Below are positions 52,861 to 58,781 of a stretch of 58,781 bases of DNA, piece by piece. Both the position numbers and the translations under genes were made by a program. Under the pieces are notes generated by a model, which made no database searches, had not been told where the DNA came from, and saw only the letters and a list, made by a program, of their open reading frames with translations. Origin of the DNA: Sphingomonadales bacterium UBA7471 (GTDB lineage: Bacteria > Pseudomonadota > Alphaproteobacteria > Sphingomonadales > Sphingomonadaceae); the NCBI GenBank assembly GCA_002479765.1, contig DLOZ01000029.1:1-58781 (forward strand), in the 5' to 3' direction. How positions within the stretch are numbered: the first letter of the stretch is position 1; every line of letters starts with the position of its first letter.

Positions 52861-53961
52861 TTATGCCGCGTGATACCATCCAACACCATCGCGGATTTCA
52901 CATTTTATCCGACCGGCAAAGTGCAGGTAGCGCAAATGCGCCTGCGCCTCGCCGGTGGCCAAACCGTAAACCGTGTCATCAATTTCCCAGTCGAACAGCA
53001 AGGCAAATGTATCGACCGCCCGCATTTCTGTGTGCCGTAGGGCTGCTTCCAACTTGTCGAGCCGTTCATGGTGGCCGGACGCCAGTCTATCCAACCGGAC
53101 ATGCACCCCGGTGAACGGCTCCCCATGTGCTGGCAGGACCAGCATATCCGCAGGCAATGCGTCACGAAATTTTGTGATGGAGTCGAGCCATTCACCCAAC
53201 GGGTCAGCATTGGGCTCACTATCCATGACAGATACATTTGAGGTGATACGCGGCAAAATCTGGTCACCCGCGATGATCATGCCATTGTCGAAATCAACAA
53301 GGCAGGCATGTTCAGGTGTGTGTCCTCCGCCTGTCATCACGGTCCAATCCCGCTGACCAACGCGGATGACTTGTCCGTCGTCCATGCGCACATGCCCGGT
53401 CGGCAGCCGCGATACTGCGCGCGCGAATCCGCCCCAACCGCGCTTACGCACGGCATCGATGCGTTCTTCGTCAAAACCCGCAAAACGCCGGTTGTTCAAT
53501 ACATCTTCCGGCGGCTGATCCGCCTGATCTGCAACAAGCATCCGCGCCATCAACCATTCGGTCCGGTTCATCCAGACGGGGACCTTGAACTTGTTGGAAA
53601 GCCATCCCGCGCAGCCAACATGGTCGGGGTGGAAATGGGTTACGAAAATCCGTTTGAGCTCGCGGTCGGCCAAATTGCCCGCGAACATCGCTTTCCACTG
53701 TTCAATGGTCGGCGGCATGAAAAGGCCGGTGTCGACAAGCGCATAGCCGGCCTCGCCCTCGTCCAACAGCCACAGGTTGATATGGGCCAGATTACCGGGC
53801 ACGGGCATACGCGTCCAGCCAATGTCCGGCGCGATGGGGTAGATTTCGCCATAAGCCGGGGCATGATCCCCCAAGGGGTAGGTTAGCCCCTTAAACTCTT
53901 TTGCTTCAAATCCGTGGTCGGCAAGCGACGCGTCGTAATCAGGGGGTGCTTTGGTAGCCAT
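52861..53961 (-). CDS. MBL-fold metallo-hydrolase
   Basis: A 366-aa metallo-beta-lactamase-fold hydrolase. The metal motif is VTHFHPDHVG (about 107-116), followed by GGGHTPEHACL, IAGDQILPR and VLPAHGEPF, giving the second and third metal ligand sets, as in glyoxalase-II-like thioesterases. A C-terminal helical domain follows. The substrate is unknown; the next gene in the same direction is an acyl-CoA ligase, so a thioester or lactone is plausible. Confidence 0.85.
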   Translation of the reverse strand: MATKAPPDYDASLADHGFEAKEFKGLTYPLGDHAPAYGEIYPIAPDIGWTRMPVPGNLAHINLWLLDEGEAGYALVDTGLFMPPTIEQWKAMFAGNLADRELKRIFVTHFHPDHVGCAGWLSNKFKVPVWMNRTEWLMARMLVADQADQPPEDVLNNRRFAGFDEERIDAVRKRGWGGFARAVSRLPTGHVRMDDGQVIRVGQRDWTVMTGGGHTPEHACLVDFDNGMIIAGDQILPRITSNVSVMDSEPNADPLGEWLDSITKFRDALPADMLVLPAHGEPFTGVHVRLDRLASGHHERLDKLEAALRHTEMRAVDTFALLFDWEIDDTVYGLATGEAQAHLRYLHFAGRIKCEIRDGVGWYHAA

Positions 53962-53972
53962 AGCCCACCCGT

Positions 53973-53994
53973 GCCTTAATCAAGCGATTAAGGC
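53973..53994 (-). terminator. perfect hairpin between trcR and MBL gene
   Basis: GCCTTAATC-GCTT-GATTAAGGC, a 9-bp perfect stem with a 4-base loop, 17 bases after the trcR stop. No T-run follows leftwards, so it may be an attenuator or a rho-dependent stop rather than a classic terminator. Confidence 0.5.
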
Positions 53995-54010
53995 AATGAC
54001 GACGTCTTCC

Positions 54011-54712
54011 TTATTCGCCCGCTTTTTTGAACAAAGTATCGGCTGTCAGCTCTGCCTTTTCAGTGGTTTCTACTTCACCGTTGAGAGCAGCTTCCGCGCG
54101 GCGCGCCGCTTCGGTACGCTCTGCGCGCAATTCTTCGATCAGAGCCTCACGATCCGAGCCAAGGCGCGCATCATTTGCCGCAGTGTTATCAATGCCTGCC
54201 TTTTTAGCGGCACGATTGACGATGGCATCAAGTTCGCGTTGCGACGTCAGACCAAGCGTTACGGGATCTTTTGGCTGGATTTCAGCGATGTTCCAGTGGC
54301 TGCGATCGCGAATGGCGGCAATCGTGTTGCGCGTCGTTCCGATCAACTTGCAGATGGCGCCATCGGAAATTTCCGGATGATTACGCAACAGCCATGCAAT
54401 GCCGTCTGGCTTATCCTGACGCTTTGACACTGGCGTATAGCGCGGTCCCTTTGTGCGGCGTACCTGATCCGGGCCCTTGGACATTTGAAGGACATAGTCT
54501 TCATCTGCCTGACCCTTTTCGATTTCTTCCATCGACAATTCGCCAGCATGCACTGGGTCACGACCGGTGTATTTCGACCCAGTCATGTCATCGGCCATAG
54601 CCTGAACTTCAAGAATATGGATGCCGCAGAACTCAGCAATTTGCGCGAAGCTCAAACCAGTATTGTCGACCAACCAAGCGGCAGTCGCATGTGGCATCAA
54701 AGGGGTGGCCAT
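54011..54712 (-). CDS. trcR: cell-cycle transcriptional regulator TrcR (DUF1013)
   Basis: A 233-aa alphaproteobacterial protein of the DUF1013 family, named TrcR for its role in cell-cycle transcription. It has two HTH-like parts: VDNTGLSFAQIAEFCGIHILEVQAM in pieces near residues 15-40 and the central RNHPEISDGAICKLIGTTRNTI (about 110-132), both ending in a recognition-like helix, and an acidic/Ala-rich C-terminus. GGAG precedes the ATG at 54712. Divergent from the alpha/beta hydrolase gene. Confidence 0.88.
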   Translation of the reverse strand: MATPLMPHATAAWLVDNTGLSFAQIAEFCGIHILEVQAMADDMTGSKYTGRDPVHAGELSMEEIEKGQADEDYVLQMSKGPDQVRRTKGPRYTPVSKRQDKPDGIAWLLRNHPEISDGAICKLIGTTRNTIAAIRDRSHWNIAEIQPKDPVTLGLTSQRELDAIVNRAAKKAGIDNTAANDARLGSDREALIEELRAERTEAARRAEAALNGEVETTEKAELTADTLFKKAGE

Positions 54713-54871
54713 GTCTTTTGCTCCAATAATAAGGGCCGCCCCTTACGGAGCGGCCTGAAAATCTTGAACAGCGCATTAGGCGAACTTTACCGTATCGGCA
54801 AGCGGCAATGCGCGTGGGGGCTTGCGCATAGCCTTTCTGGCATGCAATCCAGCACCTGATTGGGGGAAGAA

Positions 54872-55837
54872 ATGAAACGTCTTATCAAATGGCTCGTTGT
54901 TGCGCTCGTGATCGCGGTCGCCGCCGTCTTTATCTGGGGATATGCGCCAGATACCGTTGCCGCAGCAATGGAAACCAAATATAGCAGCGGCGCATCGCGT
55001 TTTGCCGAACTGGAACCTGGCCTGCGCCTCCACTATCGCGATGAAGGCAATCGGGACGGCCGCGTTCTTGTCTTCATTCACGGATCGAACGCCTCGCTGC
55101 ATACGTGGGAGCCGTGGGTCCAGATATTGGGCAAGGAATATCGTATCATTTCGATGGACCTTCCCGGCCATGGCCTTACCGGGCCAAATCCATCCGGCAC
55201 CTATGACAGCGCGTCTTATGTCGAGGTCGTCGACAGATTGCTGACGCGGTTGAATGTCAAAAAGGCCATAATCGGCGGCAACTCCATGGGTGGCGGCGTC
55301 ACATGGATGTACACACTCACCCACCCCGAAAAAGTCGAAGCAATGTTGCTGGTGGATGCCAGCGGCCAGCCTTCTGCCAAATCGGGTAATTTACCTCTCG
55401 GTTTCCGTTTGATGCGGATGCCAGTTATCAAAGAGGCCGCGCGCTTTATTGCCCCACGCAGCATTTTTGAAGCCAGCGTCAAAACATCCATGAGCGTTCA
55501 ATCGAAGATCAACGCAAAACTTGTCGACCGCTATTGGGAGCTTAACCGCTATCCCGGTAACCGCGAAGCAACCATGAAGCGCTTTGCAAACCTGCGAAAC
55601 ATGCACGCCGGCAGCACAGAGAAGCTGGCGGCGATCAAGGTGCCCGCGATGATCATGTGGGGAGAAGAGGATAACCTCATCCCCGTAAGTGCTGCGCGGT
55701 GGTTCGCGGACGCCTTGCCGCAATCCAAGCTGGTTATTTATCCCGGCGTCGGCCACATCCCCATGGAAGAAATTCCGGAGAAGAGCGCTGCCGACGTAAA
55801 AGCATGGCTGGATGGCTTACCGCCGCCAGCCGCTTAA
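54872..55837 (+). CDS. membrane-anchored alpha/beta hydrolase
   Basis: A 321-aa serine hydrolase. An N-terminal signal anchor (LIKWLVVALVIAVAAVFIWGY) holds it at the inner membrane, with the catalytic domain in the periplasm. Oxyanion site FIHGSNASLHTWE, nucleophile Ser in GGNSMGGGVTW, Asp in WGEEDNLIPV and His in PGVGHIPMEE are present. The ATG at 54872 follows GGGGGAAGA. The substrate is unknown; esterase or epoxide hydrolase-like. Its stop overlaps the convergent quinone oxidoreductase gene by 4 bases. Confidence 0.88.
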   Translation: MKRLIKWLVVALVIAVAAVFIWGYAPDTVAAAMETKYSSGASRFAELEPGLRLHYRDEGNRDGRVLVFIHGSNASLHTWEPWVQILGKEYRIISMDLPGHGLTGPNPSGTYDSASYVEVVDRLLTRLNVKKAIIGGNSMGGGVTWMYTLTHPEKVEAMLLVDASGQPSAKSGNLPLGFRLMRMPVIKEAARFIAPRSIFEASVKTSMSVQSKINAKLVDRYWELNRYPGNREATMKRFANLRNMHAGSTEKLAAIKVPAMIMWGEEDNLIPVSAARWFADALPQSKLVIYPGVGHIPMEEIPEKSAADVKAWLDGLPPPAA

Positions 55838-56832
55838 ACTTCGAGCAGAATTTTCCCAACATGCGCGCCGGATTCCATATAGGCGTGCGCACCGGCGGCA
55901 TCGGCCAACGGAAATATACGGTCCATTTCGGGCCGCAACGCGCCGTCGCATACCATTGGCCAAACCGTTGTTGATATTTCCTGCGCCAACAAAGCCTTAA
56001 ACTCTTTTGTGCGCGGGCGTAGAGTGGATCCGGTGAGCATCAACCGGCGGGACATGATATAGGCCATATTGAGTTCAGCGATCATCCCGCCTTGAACCGC
56101 AATGGTCACATGGCGGCCATCTTCGCGCAGGCACTGAAGATTGCGCGCAACATACGGGCCTGCGACCATGTCGAGGACAAGATGCACGCCAGCGCCGTTG
56201 GTAATCGTTTGTACTTCAGCGACAAAATCTGTGCTGTTGTAATTTATGGCATGATCCGCGCCGATTGCCTTTGCTGCGGCGCATTTGTCGTCCGAACCGC
56301 AAGTCACAATGACATTGAGATCAAACAATTTGCCCAATTTGATCGCCATGGTTCCAATGCCGCTCGTGCCGCCATGGATGAGGATCGTTTCGCCGGACGC
56401 CGCGTAGCCACGTTCAAACACATTGTGCCACACGGTGAACAGCGTTTCAGGCAATGCCGCAGCTTGCGCCATGTCCATTCCCGCTGGAACGGGCAAGCAA
56501 ACGTCGGCGCGGGCGATGCTATATTCGGCATATCCGCCGCCCGATACCAACGCACATTGGCGCGTGCCCAATAATTCGCGGGACACGCCCGCTCCCACCG
56601 CAACGACCACGCCCGATACTTCCAATCCGGGCAGATCGCTCGCGCCTGGCGGCGGCGGATATAGACCTTTGCGTTGAATGACATCGGGTCTGTTTACGCC
56701 GGCAAAGGCAACCTTCAAAAGCAGCTCACCGTCGCCAGGGCTTGGCACTGGCCGCTCTGCCGCGATCAGTACTTCAGGGCCACCCGGCGTCGAAATCTCG
56801 ATAGCCGTCATCAATTCAGGCAGTTTTTCCAT
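55834..56832 (-). CDS. quinone oxidoreductase (PIG3/QOR-type MDR)
   Basis: A 332-aa zinc-free medium-chain reductase using NADPH. GVNRPDVIQRKGLYPPPPGAS and GLEVSGVVVAVG are in the catalytic domain; the cofactor motif is HGGTSGIGTMAIKLGK (about 152-167). The protein matches the PIG3 (TP53I3)-like branch. Start at 56832; an ATG at 56811 gives the more typical MTAIEI start. Confidence 0.9.
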   Translation of the reverse strand: MEKLPELMTAIEISTPGGPEVLIAAERPVPSPGDGELLLKVAFAGVNRPDVIQRKGLYPPPPGASDLPGLEVSGVVVAVGAGVSRELLGTRQCALVSGGGYAEYSIARADVCLPVPAGMDMAQAAALPETLFTVWHNVFERGYAASGETILIHGGTSGIGTMAIKLGKLFDLNVIVTCGSDDKCAAAKAIGADHAINYNSTDFVAEVQTITNGAGVHLVLDMVAGPYVARNLQCLREDGRHVTIAVQGGMIAELNMAYIMSRRLMLTGSTLRPRTKEFKALLAQEISTTVWPMVCDGALRPEMDRIFPLADAAGAHAYMESGAHVGKILLEV

Positions 56833-56916
56833 GTCTATTGCATCCCCATGTCAATTGAGATGCCTTTTAGGGAAGCATCATATTGACAGCAACCGCTGTT
56901 GGGTAAAATATGAACC

Positions 56917-57114
56917 ATGGAAATCGACGACAACCTACCGTTACGCCGGGACGACCCGCTCAGCAGTCTTGTGAAGCAAGATATTGATTCCCTTTCTGTT
57001 GCAGAACTTGAATCCCGTATCGCGGCATTAAAGGCAGAAATTGTACGCTGTGAGGGTAAAATAGCCTTTGCCAGCAAACATCGCAGCGTTGCCGACGCTT
57101 TGTTCAAAAAATAA
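56917..57114 (+). CDS. DUF1192 small protein
   Basis: A 65-aa alphaproteobacterial protein: an acidic N-terminus (DDNLPLRRDDPLSSL), then a helical stretch VAELESRIAALKAEIVRCE (about 28-46) of coiled-coil type, and ASKHRSVADALFKK at the end. The whole length fits DUF1192. Function unknown. It precedes clpA by 141 bp. Confidence 0.85.
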   Translation: MEIDDNLPLRRDDPLSSLVKQDIDSLSVAELESRIAALKAEIVRCEGKIAFASKHRSVADALFKK

Positions 57115-57185
57115 ACGGCAGATGGCGCAAAACGGCCCATAGGATTAAGAAACTGGGGATGAAAACCGTTATCTGCCTCATGTTG

Positions 57186-57215
57186 CTTGAAAGCAAAGAA
57201 GGCCGCGCCAATATA
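57186..57215 (+). promoter_or_regulatory. sigma-32-like promoter of clpA
   Basis: CTTGAAA (57186) and CCAATATA (57208) with CTTG-N18-CCAATAT spacing, near the alphaproteobacterial RpoH consensus (CTTG, 17-18 bases, CYTATnT) with mismatches in the -10. Its start point lies about 35 bases before clpA. Confidence 0.4.
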
Positions 57216-57255
57216 GAGTTCAAGCGACAGCGACTCATTTAAGGGAGACGATAAC

Positions 57256-58781
57256 ATGCCATCATTTGCGGAGTCGCTGGAAGCAACGCTTCACAACGCA
57301 TTGAAACACGCAGGCGACCGTGCGCATGAATATGCGACGCTTGAACATTTACTGCTCGCGCTCATCGACGATGCAGATGCGGCAAAGGTCATGCAGGCAT
57401 GCGGCGTCGACCTGGGCGAGCTATCCGATATCATCATCACCTATCTCGACACCGAACTCGAAAGCTTGCGGGTCGAAGGCAAGGTAGACCCCTCCCCCAC
57501 CAGCGGCTTCCAACGCGTCGTTCAGCGCGCGATATTGCACGTGCAAAGCTCGGGCAAAGATGTCGTGACGGGCGCCAATGTTCTCGTGGCCCTGTTCTCC
57601 GAACGCGAAAGCTACGCCGTCTATTTCCTGCAGCAGCAGGATATGAGCCGCCTCGACGCGGTTTCCTATATCAGCCATGGCATTGGCAAGGACGGCAAAC
57701 TTGCAGAGCCGCGGCCGGTCACGGGTTCTGAGCAAAAGGGTGAAGAGCCTGAAAATACAAAGGCAACGAAGGACAAGAAAGAGGGTGCGCTTGACCAGTT
57801 CACCGTCAATCTGAACGAAAAAGCCAAGCAGGGCCGCATTGATCCGCTCATCGGCCGCACGGCCGAGGTCGATCGCACGGTGCAGATTTTGTGCCGCCGG
57901 TCGAAGAACAACCCATTATATGTCGGTGAACCCGGCGTCGGCAAAACGGCCATCGCCGAAGGTCTGGCGCGCCGTATCGTTGAAAAGCAGGTTCCAGAAG
58001 TATTGTTGCCCGCGGTGATTTATTCACTCGATATGGGCGCGCTTTTGGCCGGCACCCGCTACCGTGGTGATTTCGAAGAGCGGCTGAAGGCCGTGGTGTC
58101 GGAACTCGAAAAGCTGCCCGACGCGATATTGTTTATTGACGAAATCCATACGGTCATCGGCGCGGGCGCAACTAGCGGCGGCGCGATGGATGCGTCCAAC
58201 CTGCTGAAGCCTGCTTTGTCCGGCGGCACCATTCGCTGCATCGGTTCGACGACGTATAAGGAATTCCGCAACCATTTCGAAAAAGACCGCGCGTTGCTGC
58301 GCCGGTTCCAGAAGATTGACGTCAACGAACCAAGCATTGAGGATACCATCAAAATCCTCGCTGGCTTGCGGTCTGCATTCGAAGAGCATCATAAGGTGAA
58401 GTACACGCCAGAGGCCATTAAGGCAGCGGTGGAACTGTCATCACGCTACATCAATGACCGTAAGCAGCCCGATAAGGCCATCGACGTCATTGACGAGGTT
58501 GGCGCGATGCAAATGCTGGTTGCGCCGTCAAAACGCCGGAAGCTGATTACTGCGCGCGAGATTGAGGCTGTTATCGCCACCATCGCCCGCATTCCGCCAA
58601 AGCAGGTGTCCAGCGATGACAAGACCGCGCTCGGCACGCTTGAAGCGGATCTGAAGCGCGTTGTGTTCGGACAGGACAAGGCCATTGAGGTGCTGGCCAG
58701 CGCCATCAAGCTCAGCCGTGCAGGCTTGCGTGACACCGAAAAGCCCATCGGCAGCTATTTGTTCAGCGGCCCTACGGGCGT
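57256..58781 (+). CDS. clpA: ATP-dependent Clp protease ATP-binding subunit ClpA (3' end cut off)
   Basis: AAA+ unfoldase that feeds ClpP. Visible here are 508 codons: the N domain (about 1-145; FAESLEATLHNAL, HEYATLEHLLLALIDD), an acidic linker, and the first AAA+ module with Walker A GEPGVGKT at 224-231, Walker B FIDE at 293-296, and the RALLRRF arginine segment; the start of the second module (GSYLFSGPTG) is reached at the edge. ClpA not ClpB, since there is no coiled-coil middle domain after the first module. The ATG follows AAGGGAGA. The downstream part is outside the window. With SspB (11098) it is part of the same proteolysis network. Confidence 0.93.
   Translation, partial: MPSFAESLEATLHNALKHAGDRAHEYATLEHLLLALIDDADAAKVMQACGVDLGELSDIIITYLDTELESLRVEGKVDPSPTSGFQRVVQRAILHVQSSGKDVVTGANVLVALFSERESYAVYFLQQQDMSRLDAVSYISHGIGKDGKLAEPRPVTGSEQKGEEPENTKATKDKKEGALDQFTVNLNEKAKQGRIDPLIGRTAEVDRTVQILCRRSKNNPLYVGEPGVGKTAIAEGLARRIVEKQVPEVLLPAVIYSLDMGALLAGTRYRGDFEERLKAVVSELEKLPDAILFIDEIHTVIGAGATSGGAMDASNLLKPALSGGTIRCIGSTTYKEFRNHFEKDRALLRRFQKIDVNEPSIEDTIKILAGLRSAFEEHHKVKYTPEAIKAAVELSSRYINDRKQPDKAIDVIDEVGAMQMLVAPSKRRKLITAREIEAVIATIARIPPKQVSSDDKTALGTLEADLKRVVFGQDKAIEVLASAIKLSRAGLRDTEKPIGSYLFSGPTG

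Overview
The window reads as a chromosomal stretch of an alphaproteobacterium, most likely a member of the Sphingomonadales (Sphingomonadaceae or Erythrobacteraceae type; genus not resolvable by eye). The pointers are the gene families and synteny: alphaproteobacterial sspB beside fumC, DUF1192, TrcR (DUF1013), an ATP12-type F1 assembly chaperone, TonB-dependent receptors of the 'IVVTAQKR' type, a RibB carrying an extra N-terminal helix-turn-helix, and several families of short palindromic repeats typical of these genomes. Gene density is high, many genes overlap by 4 bp (ATGA/GTGA), and no tRNA, rRNA, CRISPR array or intact transposase was recognised.

Layout. 0-18.5 kb is core metabolism and housekeeping: cysS, a D-2-hydroxyacid dehydrogenase, kup, groES-groEL (with a CIRCE operator and a sigma-32-type promoter), the histidine genes hisB-hisH-hisA-hisF, sspB-fumC, gmk, then a leftward run of DUF3429, ATP12, HAD phosphatase, PaiB-like, RluA-type pseudouridine synthase and crcB. 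18.5-22.2 kb holds a PAS-GGDEF-EAL-PilZ cyclic-di-GMP protein, an orphan terminase-small-subunit-like HTH protein and a DUF167 gene. 22.2-32.0 kb is the accessory part: a GC-rich TonB receptor, a more AT-rich TonB receptor with an exported SurE phosphatase, a second truncated copy of the DUF167 gene about 7 kb from the intact one, and an AT-rich three-gene set ending in an ApeA-like HEPN protein that is a candidate defence or toxin module. 32.2-41.6 kb returns to core: acnA, a leucine-degradation set (methylcrotonyl-CoA carboxylase MccB-MccA, a MaoC hydratase, a CitE-like lyase) laid out like the mycobacterial accD1-accA1-Rv2499c-Rv2498c region, then ribH and the HTH-RibB fusion. 41.6-53.9 kb is largely acyl-CoA and hydroxy-acid catabolism: DUF2855, an exported amidohydrolase, a TIGR03084 protein, an acyl-CoA dehydrogenase, an APH-like kinase fused to a DUF6285 domain (an LvaA-LvaB fusion), a nitronate monooxygenase, DUF1330, a TetR regulator, dinB, an acyl-CoA ligase and an MBL-fold hydrolase. 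54-58.8 kb holds trcR, an alpha/beta hydrolase, a quinone oxidoreductase, DUF1192 and the first two thirds of clpA, cut by the window edge.

The most interesting observations are: (1) a palindromic repeat inserted in frame into cysS, adding about 37 residues; (2) the HTH-RibB-degenerate RibA fusion facing two perfect palindromes in its own promoter; (3) the kinase-DUF6285 fusion next to an acyl-CoA dehydrogenase, resembling the LvaA/LvaB/LvaC and ACAD10/11 route for 4-hydroxy acids; (4) the duplicated DUF167 3' end bracketing a cargo segment; (5) the HEPN module; and (6) a repeat family whose arms themselves carry interchangeable hairpins.
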